64,000 bases of DNA from Perlabentimonas gracilis (GTDB lineage Bacteria > Bacteroidota > Bacteroidia > Bacteroidales > Tenuifilaceae): positions 62,001 through 126,000 of the forward strand of contig NZ_JAANIG010000004.1 of assembly GCF_011174675.1 (NCBI RefSeq), read 5' to 3'. Within the stretch, counting starts at the first letter, position 1. Each line of letters begins with the position of its first letter. Shown here in pieces: positions 36,201 to 44,186 of the stretch. A model generated the notes under the pieces. The model saw nothing but the letters and a program-made list of their open reading frames with translations, was not told the DNA's origin and ran no database searches. The position numbers and the translations under genes are program-made.

Positions 36201-36974
36201 CAAATCAACATCTCGGGCAATACATTTATGCTAGTTAGCGACTACTTCGATTGCACTTACCGTGGAAGCATGCCTGTGAAAAACAAGGGCGACATAAAGA
36301 TGTACTTCGTAAAGGGAATTAAGCCCAAGCTATCGATTGATTTGAACGGGATAGCTCCCAACAAGGATTTTTACGTCTTGCTTCAGCTGATAAGGCTTGG
36401 CGACCTCGAAGATTTTGTGCTCGAGAAGCTCGAGAAAGGGCTACCCAAAGATCTGTACTACCACAACCTTAAACATACTATTGATGTTTACACCCAGGTG
36501 GAGCTAATAGGCCGATCGGAGAACGTGACCAACGAGGAGTTGCTACTGCTAAGAACGGCCGCGCTATTCCACGATGCTGGGCACTTAATAGATTACGACA
36601 CCCACGAGGAGATGGCCGTTAAGCTGGCCCACGAAATACTCCCAGAGTACTACTACTCGGAGCAGCAAATCGAAATAATCTCGGATATTATCATGAGCAC
36701 CAAGCTGCCGCCCAACCCCAAAAACCTTTTGGAGGAGATTATTTGCGATGCCGACCTTGACTATTTGGGTCGAACCGACTTCATCCCGGTTTCCAATATG
36801 CTGTATCGCGAGCTACATGAACACGGAAAAATTGGCACTTTAAGAGAGTGGAATGAGCTGCAAATAAAATTTATTGCCAAACACTCATACTTCACTAAAA
36901 CTGCCCGAAAGCTAAGAAACGTTAACAAAAAGAGCCAGTTGGATAAGCTCAAAAAATGGATGGAAGAAAATTAG
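33300..36974 (+). CDS. Membrane receptor with propeller, class III adenylate cyclase and PDE-like HD domain
   Basis: A 1224-aa protein. Signal sequence at residues 1-24, then a long periplasmic region of propeller-like blades and a Y_Y_Y-type domain (residues about 640-745, ending SPGEYTLRVKARNYWGMES). One membrane helix (about 750-768) is followed by a coiled coil. The class III cyclase domain (about 830-1010) has both metal aspartates (FCDIEGFT, IGDAYMCAGG), an adenine-type lysine in EKIKTIGDA, an aspartate in SYDIWG, and Asn/Arg in STVNTASRM, all consistent with cAMP production. The C-terminal domain (about 1040-1200) reads YHNLKHTIDV and LFHDAGHLIDY, a cyclic-nucleotide phosphodiesterase-like HD site with DADLDYLG. 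Synthesis and breakdown may thus share one polypeptide. Both activities are predictions. Confidence 0.85.
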   Translation: MNFLNFLISLQIIFFLALPIASSSQPNKSQSTHAPKPIINQIASLPVGHFYGFNNFAAVNSSLIILQSNKTLWLYDGLNWESHSLQAKPIFARGKNNKFYISCKGNIELLSLTDDGLIKRSLIFSADTFDNVNEISSLLADDDGNIYFTSGVNLWYLSDSLTKIDSSNQWIRLVGNDHGILYIKDNHQLHLIAEEGSPPVIIEKATSNHPLGVFTISGERYIVTEGYPWITPVQMGNSQLIEQTQKLIGTDGVQIKSVRSNTERIYILTSSNKLIIWNKAKATIHSIDLNSHPSIDNIIDFYPYSSSSILAITQTELYSITPTCIAGVYADLNSNMGKPIAVVQNNGFIYYGTAEGVFAAKYNGDASALNFKKVERVLGQPVKLYSSQLGCFAVTQKGAYKLSYGTASEILPLTFDSNITIFESNGGVGIASTKDSLIFTQSIAPKVSTPTFIKIPANAQAIRTLVSYENNLIAQTETGAWYVYTAEASESEWQAIDFLIGEYGQALFTTDQYSKPYIWEQGRLYPLNLKKLNREDPLISDSTISIIPLISTDSTLTALNTTIPFSEVSTIWRYGLGNKQCEASPLATYPTNESIKSSTYLDDGVLLAISSTGLHYFIPNVLNPQPPTVTISKFRLLGGIESFNIRSSIFEEATSNQQPHQSPHLRNVSVTFGTNISGNWETASNHKLFSSHLSNFDKVWTPWIATNIREIHRLSPGEYTLRVKARNYWGMESDEATISFTIKPYFYEMPSFIIAFILLGFLALYAFYKWRRYLHAKDRYKLETLINNRTEELVKEKEKTDNLLARVLPKETASELKEKGRVNTQRYQVVTVLFCDIEGFTKITDETNPEALIDQLDKFFLHFDTVVEKFRIEKIKTIGDAYMCAGGIPKKNRTNPVEVVLAALEMLQHMKDIMYQSPSEHRIWEIRIGIDTGPVIAGVVGRNKLSYDIWGSTVNTASRMESSGKAGQINISGNTFMLVSDYFDCTYRGSMPVKNKGDIKMYFVKGIKPKLSIDLNGIAPNKDFYVLLQLIRLGDLEDFVLEKLEKGLPKDLYYHNLKHTIDVYTQVELIGRSENVTNEELLLLRTAALFHDAGHLIDYDTHEEMAVKLAHEILPEYYYSEQQIEIISDIIMSTKLPPNPKNLLEEIICDADLDYLGRTDFIPVSNMLYRELHEHGKIGTLREWNELQIKFIAKHSYFTKTARKLRNVNKKSQLDKLKKWMEEN

Positions 36975-37056
36975 CCTAAATTTTTAGGGCATAGATTTGC
37001 AGGGGTTATAATAATAATTGCTACATTTAACGGGGATTTAATTTAGTATGTTTTCA

Positions 37057-37064
37057 TAAATTTG
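37057..37064 (+). promoter_or_regulatory. Bacteroidota -7 promoter element before the second Usp gene
   Basis: TAAATTTG is an exact TAnnTTTG match only 8 bp before the ATG at 37073. If used, transcription would start within a few bases of the start codon, giving a very short or absent leader. Confidence 0.5.
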
Positions 37065-37072
37065 CTTGTAGT

Positions 37073-37918
37073 ATGAATACGCCCAAAAAAGTTGCGCTGG
37101 TTCCATGGGATTTTACCGAGGGGTCAGAAATTGCTCTAAAGCATGCCATACAGCTTGCCGAAGTTGCTGGCAACGACATCCTTCTGCTCCACATAATGCC
37201 CATTACTTGGCTCAGCTCTCTGCTTGGCAAGAAATCGGCTAAGCCCGAGGCTACCGAGCAACTTAAAAGACGGCTCGAAGCTGAAGCGGATCGGATAGCA
37301 AGGCAAACCAAATGCCACATCTTCTCCATGGTGCTAGAGGGAGACCCCACCAAAATAATTAAGGAACTTATTACTACTGCCAACTTAAATCTTATCGTTT
37401 CATTCAAAACATACACATTCGAAAAGAAAAAGTACGATACAAATCTTTTCTTGCGGAAGCTTACGGTTAAAAACCTTAACATTCCTTTCCTTATTGCCGA
37501 GGCAGCACCGGTTCACTCGCATTACATTGAGATTGTTGTACCGCTTGACTACGACAAGAAGTACAAAGAAATACTGCATTGGATAATTTACCTATCCAAA
37601 TACTATAAATGCAACATCAACCTTATTAAACCTTACATTTCCGACGAGGGGAAAAAGCGCAATATGGCCAACAACATCTACTTTACTAAAAAGATGTTGG
37701 ACGGAAACAAAATTGTGTATGGTATAAAAACCGCCAAACGCCAAAATACGTTTCGTGATGAGGTTATAAAGTTTGCCAACAACATTGATGCAGACCTCAT
37801 ACTGATAATGGCCGACAAATTCGATACCTACGCCAGAGATTCTAAGGATAAAACAACTCAAAGAATTCCGTTTATGTGTATTACCCCTAGAACTCGAAAG
37901 CTTCAAGGTTTTGCCTAA
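37073..37918 (+). CDS. Universal stress protein with two Usp domains
   Basis: A 281-aa protein related in layout to the Usp gene at 32360-33157. The first domain begins KKVALVPWDFTEGSEIALKHAI, the second near HYIEIVVPLDYDKKYK and closes with DADLILIMADKFD and FMCITPRTRK. The glycine-rich nucleotide loop is missing (VSFKTYTFEKKKYD at its place). It follows the cyclase gene and precedes the Cache sensor gene. The two Usp genes therefore flank the cyclase, which hints at a shared stress pathway; this is inference. Confidence 0.85.
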   Translation: MNTPKKVALVPWDFTEGSEIALKHAIQLAEVAGNDILLLHIMPITWLSSLLGKKSAKPEATEQLKRRLEAEADRIARQTKCHIFSMVLEGDPTKIIKELITTANLNLIVSFKTYTFEKKKYDTNLFLRKLTVKNLNIPFLIAEAAPVHSHYIEIVVPLDYDKKYKEILHWIIYLSKYYKCNINLIKPYISDEGKKRNMANNIYFTKKMLDGNKIVYGIKTAKRQNTFRDEVIKFANNIDADLILIMADKFDTYARDSKDKTTQRIPFMCITPRTRKLQGFA

Positions 37919-37949
37919 ATCCCCTTCTCGGCATTAGTATAAAAAATCT

Positions 37950-37986
37950 GCATACCCCATATCCTTTGAGGTATGCAATCTTTTTT
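37950..37986 (+). terminator. Rho-independent terminator after the Usp gene
   Basis: GCATACC (37950-37956) and GGTATGC (37970-37976) form a 7-bp stem with a 13-nt loop, followed by a T run. The open frame of the next gene can be extended back into this hairpin, which argues for a later start there. Confidence 0.75.
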
Positions 37987-38001
37987 AAAAACATTATGTT
38001 T

Positions 38002-40311
38002 ATGAAGCGAAAGTTTAATCTTCAGCAAAAGATCATTCTAACGGTTGTTGGGGTTACTGCCATAATTTACGCAGTGGCCATTGGCTACATTAGTTCACGT
38101 GCTCGAAAAGCAGCGATGGACGACGCCATTGCCGTTACCCGGGTAACTGCACAGAAGTACGCTTCGGACATGAAGGCGATGCTCGAAAAGGATCTGGCCA
38201 CAACCAAAACCCTGGCCAACGCTGCAATGACCTACTCGATGCTCGATGACGAGAAATGGAAAGAGGTGTTCCCTGCAATGTACAAGGAGGCAATGGAAAC
38301 AACACCACACCTTCTCTCCATATGGGACAGTTGGGAACTTCAACATATTGACCCCAATTACAACAAAAATTATGGCCGCTATAAAGCCGAGCTGTGGCGC
38401 GAAGGTAGCCAGATCAAAAGTCGTTTTTACCTTGCTAGCCTAACGGGCGATAGCCCTGCCTATGCAAAGATTAAAAACAACCCCTACGATAGGATTGAAA
38501 ATCCATACTTTGCCAACTTTACAGGCAACGAAAAGGACAACAGGCTTATGACTAGCCTTGTGGTGCCACTACTGAAGAGCGGAAATTTTATTGGAGTAGT
38601 AGGTGTTGATATAGCCCTTGAAAGTTTTTACAACCTAATTCACCAAATACGCCCCTTCAAAAACAGCTATGCATTTCTTCTGTCCAACGACCTAAAATAC
38701 GTTGCTCACCTAAATGCCGACAAATTGGGCGCCAACTCAATGGAGGATTACGAGGTTGTATTTAACAACTACGACGTTCCCCAAAGAGTTGCCAACGGAC
38801 AGGAGGTGATGTTCCAAACTAAGGACGAAAACAATACCACCTCAATTTTTACCCTAACACCAATTGTTGTTGGGCAAACAGGAAGCCCTTGGTCTTTGGC
38901 GGTGGTGGTACCCAGAGCTACAATACTTGCGCAGGCCAATCAAAATTTTACTATATCCATTATTGTTGGCCTGCTTGGTCTGCTGATATTAACGACAATC
39001 ATTATCTATTACTCCAAAACAATCACTAACCCCATTGTTGCCATAACCGGAATGCTAAAAAGGCTGGCCAAGGGCAACGTATCAAACGATATGTTGCTTG
39101 AGGCAAATTCCAACGACGAGATTGCCGAAATGATAGCCGCGTTAAACACCACCATTGGAGCGCTGGGTAAAAAAGTCGATTTTGCGACCCACATTGGCAA
39201 AGGCGAACTTAATGCCGAATTCAACACCAACAGCACTGAGGACGCTCTTGGCAAAGCACTGCTTGATATGCGCAACAACTTGCAGCAAGCCGAAAAGGAA
39301 AACACCAAGCGCAAGCTGGAGGATCAACAGCGCAGGTGGGCAAACGAAGGGCTAGCCAAGTTTGCCGAAATTCTTAGGCAAGATAATGATAACATTGAGA
39401 CCCTTTCCAGGTCGATTGTTAGGGAGCTGGTTCAAACCCTCGAAGCCAATCAGGGGGGGCTATTCCTGCTTAACGAGGACGACCCCAAGGAACCCCATTT
39501 TGAGCTTAACGCAGCCATAGCCTACAATAGAATTAAGTACAAACAAAAAAAGGTGCTGCTTGGCGAAGGGCTAATTGGAGCCTGTGCCATTGAGAAAAAA
39601 ACCATTGTGCTAACCGAAATCCCCGATGGCTACATCGAAATAACATCGGGACTTGGTAAAAGCAACCCCAATGCATTGATAATAGTTCCCTTGATGATGG
39701 AAGAGAAGGTGCTTGGAGTAATTGAGATCGCATCATTCAACGAATTCCAACCATACCAAGTCGAATTCCTCGAGAAGGTTGGCCAAAGCATCGCATCAAC
39801 CATAACATCTGTAAGGGTAAACATCAAAACAACGGAACTGCTAACCAAAACCCAACAACAGGCCGAGGAGATGCTTGCGCAGGAAGAGGAGATGCGGCAG
39901 AATATGGAGGAACTACAGGCCACCCAGGAGGAGTCGGCACGGCGTACCAACGAAATGCAATGTTTTATCGATGCGCTAAATATCTCGAGTTTTGTTATTG
40001 AGTACGATACGCTTGGGTACATCACATCAATTAACGAAGCTTACCTAAGCTTGCTTGGATTAACGCGGGACGAGGTTGTTGGCACCCATCATACCGACAG
40101 GATGGAACTTAGCAAGGCGCAAAAGCATGAGTACGATACATTCTGGAATAACCTTAGGAATGGGCTTCCTCAAAAACAGGTTAATCGATTTACGGTTCAC
40201 GAGAAAACGTATGTTTTTCAAGAGACCTACACCCCAATTAAGAACGACAAGGGCGAAGTGTACAAAATCTTAAAGATATCAAACAATATTACCAACCTGG
40301 TTAAAGAATAG
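38002..40311 (+). CDS. Cache-HAMP-GAF-PAS membrane sensor without output domain
   Basis: A sensor of about 769 aa. An N-terminal membrane helix (LQQKIILTVVGVTAIIYAVA) precedes a large periplasmic dCache-like domain (residues about 40-310; SGNFIGVVGVDIALESF). A second membrane helix (SIIVGLLGLLILTTIIIYY) leads into a HAMP domain (SKTITNPIVAITGMLKRL), then a GAF domain (about 455-590, GLFLLNE to GVIEIASF), a coiled coil rich in Glu/Gln, and a C-terminal PAS domain (NISSFVIEYDTLGYITSINE). There is no histidine kinase, methyl-accepting, cyclase or GGDEF domain after the PAS. The frame extends to 37966, but that part lies over the upstream terminator; ATGs at 37996 and 38002 are alternatives. Confidence 0.85.
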   Translation: MKRKFNLQQKIILTVVGVTAIIYAVAIGYISSRARKAAMDDAIAVTRVTAQKYASDMKAMLEKDLATTKTLANAAMTYSMLDDEKWKEVFPAMYKEAMETTPHLLSIWDSWELQHIDPNYNKNYGRYKAELWREGSQIKSRFYLASLTGDSPAYAKIKNNPYDRIENPYFANFTGNEKDNRLMTSLVVPLLKSGNFIGVVGVDIALESFYNLIHQIRPFKNSYAFLLSNDLKYVAHLNADKLGANSMEDYEVVFNNYDVPQRVANGQEVMFQTKDENNTTSIFTLTPIVVGQTGSPWSLAVVVPRATILAQANQNFTISIIVGLLGLLILTTIIIYYSKTITNPIVAITGMLKRLAKGNVSNDMLLEANSNDEIAEMIAALNTTIGALGKKVDFATHIGKGELNAEFNTNSTEDALGKALLDMRNNLQQAEKENTKRKLEDQQRRWANEGLAKFAEILRQDNDNIETLSRSIVRELVQTLEANQGGLFLLNEDDPKEPHFELNAAIAYNRIKYKQKKVLLGEGLIGACAIEKKTIVLTEIPDGYIEITSGLGKSNPNALIIVPLMMEEKVLGVIEIASFNEFQPYQVEFLEKVGQSIASTITSVRVNIKTTELLTKTQQQAEEMLAQEEEMRQNMEELQATQEESARRTNEMQCFIDALNISSFVIEYDTLGYITSINEAYLSLLGLTRDEVVGTHHTDRMELSKAQKHEYDTFWNNLRNGLPQKQVNRFTVHEKTYVFQETYTPIKNDKGEVYKILKISNNITNLVKE

Positions 40312-40354
40312 TTCCAAACCAAAAAACAAATCAGCCTTGTCGACGCTTCACACA

Positions 40355-41692
40355 ATGGATTGGGAAAAATTGCTTTGCCCCAAACGCTTTGGATGGAAAG
40401 AGGGAAGCACCCAGCAACAGGAAACCCGCTCACATTTTCAGCGCGATTACGATCGGATAATCTTTAGCTCACCATTTAGGCGGCTACAGAACAAAACGCA
40501 GGTATTCCCTTTGCCCGGCAGCGTTTTTGTACACAATCGTTTAACCCATAGCCTGGAGGTTGCAAGCGTTGGCCGAAGCCTTGGCAACAATGTTGTCCCT
40601 TTCATCAAGAAGAATGTAAAAACCAACCTTTCCGATTTGGTTGAGCAGATCCCAACCATCGTTTCCACAGCATGCCTATCGCATGATTTGGGAAACCCCC
40701 CATTTGGCCATAGCGGAGAGGAAGCAATTCGTAACTTTTTCAGAAACAACGAGAGCACTCTAAAAAGCGACCTAACCGAGGGGCAATGGAACGACCTGGT
40801 GCGTTTCGAGGGAAACGCCAATGCGCTTAGGCTACTTACCCACAAAATGGAGGGCAAGCGTGAGGGTGGATTTCGCTTAAGCTACCCAACCCTAGCATCC
40901 ATAGTTAAATACCCGTGGGAGTCGACCCTAGAGAGCAAGAAAAAGTTCGGCTTTTTCCAAGCCGAGAAGGAGTGGTACAGCCATATTGCAAGCGAAATGG
41001 GCATACCACAAGTAGGGCAAACTCCCTTAAGCTACGCTCGCTACCCCCTGGTATATCTGGTAGAAGCCGCCGATGATATCTGCTACCAACTCATGGATAT
41101 TGATGATGCTCATAAGCTGGGCATACTACCAACCGAGCAGGTTAAGGATTTATTCATGGCCTTTTTCGATAGCGCTAAGGATAACTCGTGGATATCGAGC
41201 ATAAACCAAACCCTTGCGGATGTTACCGACCATAACGAGCAGATTGCGTTCCTTCGCTCCATGGCCATTGGCAAGCTAACACAGGAGTGCTCCCAAGCTT
41301 TTATCCGCAGCTACAACGATATTATTGTAGGGAATCAAGTACCAGCTCTTATAAACCAGCTCGACGAGGTTGGTAGTGTAGCACTTAAAAGAATCCAAGA
41401 TATCTCCATAAACCTAGTGTACAATCACCCCACGGTTATTGAAATTGAGCTGGCTGGCTATAAAATCCTTAGCACCTTACTTAACAAAATTTGCCCCGCC
41501 CTGCTCGATCCCACCGACAGCTACAACCACAAAATTATTCGACTTATACCCAAGCAATATGTCACTCCTAAAGCGAGCAAATACGAAAACCTAATGGCAG
41601 CCGTTGATTTTGTGTCGGGGATGACAGATGTTTACGCTCTCGAGATGTATCGTACCTTCGAAGGAATATCTATTCCTGGAATAAACAGGTAG
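40355..41692 (+). CDS. dgt: Deoxyguanosinetriphosphate triphosphohydrolase (dGTPase)
   Basis: An HD-superfamily enzyme that hydrolyses dGTP (or other dNTPs) to the nucleoside and triphosphate, affecting dNTP pools. The 445-aa chain has FSSPFRRLQNKTQVFPL and HNRLTHSLEVA at the N-terminus, then the HD metal site in CLSHDLGNPPFGHSGE, and the later D in EAADDICYQLMD. The start is ATG at 40355; the frame extends upstream only through TTG. It is one of the standard Dgt-type genes in Bacteroidota. It is 43 bp downstream of the Cache sensor gene. Confidence 0.93.
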   Translation: MDWEKLLCPKRFGWKEGSTQQQETRSHFQRDYDRIIFSSPFRRLQNKTQVFPLPGSVFVHNRLTHSLEVASVGRSLGNNVVPFIKKNVKTNLSDLVEQIPTIVSTACLSHDLGNPPFGHSGEEAIRNFFRNNESTLKSDLTEGQWNDLVRFEGNANALRLLTHKMEGKREGGFRLSYPTLASIVKYPWESTLESKKKFGFFQAEKEWYSHIASEMGIPQVGQTPLSYARYPLVYLVEAADDICYQLMDIDDAHKLGILPTEQVKDLFMAFFDSAKDNSWISSINQTLADVTDHNEQIAFLRSMAIGKLTQECSQAFIRSYNDIIVGNQVPALINQLDEVGSVALKRIQDISINLVYNHPTVIEIELAGYKILSTLLNKICPALLDPTDSYNHKIIRLIPKQYVTPKASKYENLMAAVDFVSGMTDVYALEMYRTFEGISIPGINR

Positions 41693-41779
41693 TTAAGCAT
41701 AGAGCCTGCTGCAACTTCTTTTACCTTTATTTAACAGTAGGTTAGCCCCATCTGGCCATGGATATCGTCTCATTTTTTA

Positions 41780-41787
41780 TAACTTTG
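41780..41787 (+). promoter_or_regulatory. Bacteroidota -7 promoter element for the GH3 gene
   Basis: TAACTTTG matches TAnnTTTG exactly and lies 24 bp before the ATG at 41812. It lies inside the longer reading frame that begins at 41758, which supports 41812 as the real start. Confidence 0.6.
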
Positions 41788-41811
41788 TGGTTAACCGTCA
41801 AAACATTAAAA

Positions 41812-43326
41812 ATGCCCATACTACCATCAATCATAAACTGGTTAAACACCAAGCGACTCCATGAAATAGATCTATTTAGGCGATTTCCTTGCGAAGTACA
41901 GGAGGATATTTTTAAAAGTTTGATTGAGCGAGCCAAAGGTACAGCCTTTGGTATAGAGCATAGCTTTAGCGAGATAAAATCCATAGAGCAGTTTCAGCGA
42001 CAGGTGCCAATAGTTGACTACGAAGGAGTAAAGCAATATGTTGATAGGCTTAGGAAAGGTGAAGCCAACGTGCTTTGGCCAGGCGAAATTCGCTGGTTTG
42101 CCAAATCGTCGGGAACCACTAGCGACAAGAGCAAATTCATCCCCGTTAGTAGAGATGCCCTAGACGAATGCCACTTTAGGGGTGGCAAAGATGTGCTTGC
42201 GCTTTACACAGACTTGTACCCCGAAACAGAAATATTTACTGGAAAAGGGCTTACCCTTGGAGGCAGCCATCAGGTAGACAACTTCAATAACCAGTCGTAC
42301 TACGGCGATCTTTCGGCCATACTTATTGAGAATATCCCCTGGTGGGCCGATTTTATTCGCACCCCCAGCCAAAAGGTGGCGCTAATACCCGAGTGGGAAG
42401 TTAAACTCGAGAAGCTAACCGAAGAGGCGCTTAAAGAGAACGTTACGAATTTAGCCGGAGTCCCCTCATGGAATCTGGTAATGATTAAGCATATACTCGA
42501 TGTAACCGGCAAGAATAACCTGCTGGAGATATGGCCAAACCTGGAGCTGTTCACCCACGGAGGCGTGAGCTTTACGCCCTATCGCGAGCAGTTTAAAAAG
42601 ATAATCCCCTCGCCCAACATGCACTATATGGAGACCTACAACGCCAGCGAGGGCTTCTTTGCCATACAAGACGACCCCAACAGCTACGACATGCTGCTTA
42701 TGCTCGACTACGGCGTGTTTTACGAATTTGTTCCTTTCGATGAGTTCGGAACGCCAAACCCTAAGGCCTGCACCATTAGCGAGGTTGAGCTGAATAAGAA
42801 CTACGCTATGATTATAACCACCAACTCAGGGCTTTGGCGCTATATGATTGGCGACACGGTAATGTTTACCTCCACATTTCCACATAAAATTAAAATAACA
42901 GGCCGCACAAAGCACTACATCAACGCATTTGGCGAGGAGGTAATTATTGACAATGCCGAGAAAGCCCTTAAAGTTGCATGCGAAAAAACGGGTGCGCTTA
43001 TTCAGGATTACACTGCCGCCCCTATTTATATGGGCGACGAGGCCAAGGGCGCACATGAATGGCTAATTGAGTTTGAAAAAGAACCCAACGACCTAAACTT
43101 CTTCACAACCGCACTAGACAACGCCTTGTGCTCCATCAACTCCGACTACGAAGCCAAACGTTACAAGGGCATTACGCTATCGGAGCCAGTGGTTAGGGTA
43201 ATGAGCAGGGGAACCTTTTTTAAATGGATGAGGGAACGCGGCAAGCTGGGCGGGCAGAATAAAGTTCCTCGCCTGTCGAATACCCGCGAGTATGTTGATG
43301 CATTGCTGAAATCGGCGAATAATTAA
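41812..43326 (+). CDS. GH3-family acyl-acid-amido synthetase-like protein
   Basis: An adenylate-forming enzyme related to plant GH3 proteins, which conjugate carboxylic acids to amino acids via an acyl-AMP intermediate. The 504-aa length is usual for bacterial members. The ATP motif SSGTTSDKSKFIPVS is intact, as is HYMETYNASEGFFAIQ in the middle domain and a hinge segment ITGRTKHYINAFGEEV. Bacterial GH3 proteins have mostly unknown substrates. I chose the ATG at 41812 (MPILPSIINWLNTKRLHEID) because family members begin this way and a promoter element lies between the two candidate starts. Confidence 0.88.
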   Translation: MPILPSIINWLNTKRLHEIDLFRRFPCEVQEDIFKSLIERAKGTAFGIEHSFSEIKSIEQFQRQVPIVDYEGVKQYVDRLRKGEANVLWPGEIRWFAKSSGTTSDKSKFIPVSRDALDECHFRGGKDVLALYTDLYPETEIFTGKGLTLGGSHQVDNFNNQSYYGDLSAILIENIPWWADFIRTPSQKVALIPEWEVKLEKLTEEALKENVTNLAGVPSWNLVMIKHILDVTGKNNLLEIWPNLELFTHGGVSFTPYREQFKKIIPSPNMHYMETYNASEGFFAIQDDPNSYDMLLMLDYGVFYEFVPFDEFGTPNPKACTISEVELNKNYAMIITTNSGLWRYMIGDTVMFTSTFPHKIKITGRTKHYINAFGEEVIIDNAEKALKVACEKTGALIQDYTAAPIYMGDEAKGAHEWLIEFEKEPNDLNFFTTALDNALCSINSDYEAKRYKGITLSEPVVRVMSRGTFFKWMRERGKLGGQNKVPRLSNTREYVDALLKSANN

Positions 43327-43332
43327 TAGCCT

Positions 43333-44109
43333 ATGTGGTTAGTGAGGCACCTCCTCTTCGCAATAGCATGTCTCGGCCTGCACATCAATTTGGGCATAGC
43401 CAACGAACGATCATCATCTCAGAGTAACAACCATAGTAACATATGGATTGTTACCAGCAATGGCGTGCAAAGGATAAGCGACGATGGAGAGGTGTTAGCA
43501 ACCTACTACAATGCGCACCTTGGCAATCCAACATCACTCGATTGCTCCGACCCCTTTCGTATAATGCTGTTCTACCAACAGCATCAACAGGTAATAATCA
43601 TTTCCAATAACGGCATAGCCATTGGAAAACCTGTTAACCTAATAGACCTTGGTGTAGGGGAAATTTCGCTTGCGTGCCGTTCGGCCAGAGGGGGAATGTG
43701 GCTTTACCATCGCGAGGGTCATGAGCTGCTGCAAATAAACCCTCAGCTCACCCGTGTTGACCAAAAGATAGCTCTAGCCCAAACACAATCTAACCAGCAA
43801 CCAATCAAAATGATTGAGCGAAATGGGATTATTTACATCGGAATAGCCAGCCAACGTATCGAACGAATCGACAGCTATGGAACAACGCTGGAACCTATTG
43901 AGTTAATTTACAACGAGTGGTTTTGGGTTGATGACAAATATCTATGGACACTCAACGAGAATCACATTGAACAGCGGCAGCTTACCCGGCTCGAATCGGA
44001 ACCAAAATTATTTCACTGCCCCCACAGCATTTCCCCTCTAGTTATCAACGGAAAACCTATGCGCTACGAGAACAAAAAGTTACTTCGCTGCGAAAAATTG
44101 GATTATTAG
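43333..44109 (+). CDS. Hypothetical exported protein, propeller-like
   Basis: A 258-aa protein starting 6 bp after the GH3 gene. The N-terminus is a signal peptide (VRHLLFAIACLGLHINLGIA). The mature part contains short blade-like beta motifs such as IWIVTSNGVQRISDDGEVL, MWLYHREGHELLQINP and IERIDSYGTTLEPIEL, suggesting a small partial beta propeller. I do not recognise the family. Its spacing indicates co-transcription with the GH3 gene. Confidence 0.65.
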   Translation: MWLVRHLLFAIACLGLHINLGIANERSSSQSNNHSNIWIVTSNGVQRISDDGEVLATYYNAHLGNPTSLDCSDPFRIMLFYQQHQQVIIISNNGIAIGKPVNLIDLGVGEISLACRSARGGMWLYHREGHELLQINPQLTRVDQKIALAQTQSNQQPIKMIERNGIIYIGIASQRIERIDSYGTTLEPIELIYNEWFWVDDKYLWTLNENHIEQRQLTRLESEPKLFHCPHSISPLVINGKPMRYENKKLLRCEKLDY

Positions 44110-44186
44110 GTAGCAAAACCCATTTTGTTTTTATATTTTTAAACCATTCATAATAAGTCTATAAAATCTTTACTCAACTAGAAACT

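Noticed and set aside
36975-36988. Terminator right after the cyclase/HD gene
   Set aside because: CCTAAA/TTTAGG has a loop too small to fold well and lacks a T tract.
37054-37482. 142-codon frame antisense to the second Usp gene
   Set aside because: The plus-strand Usp gene is clear; the antisense frame is a shadow.
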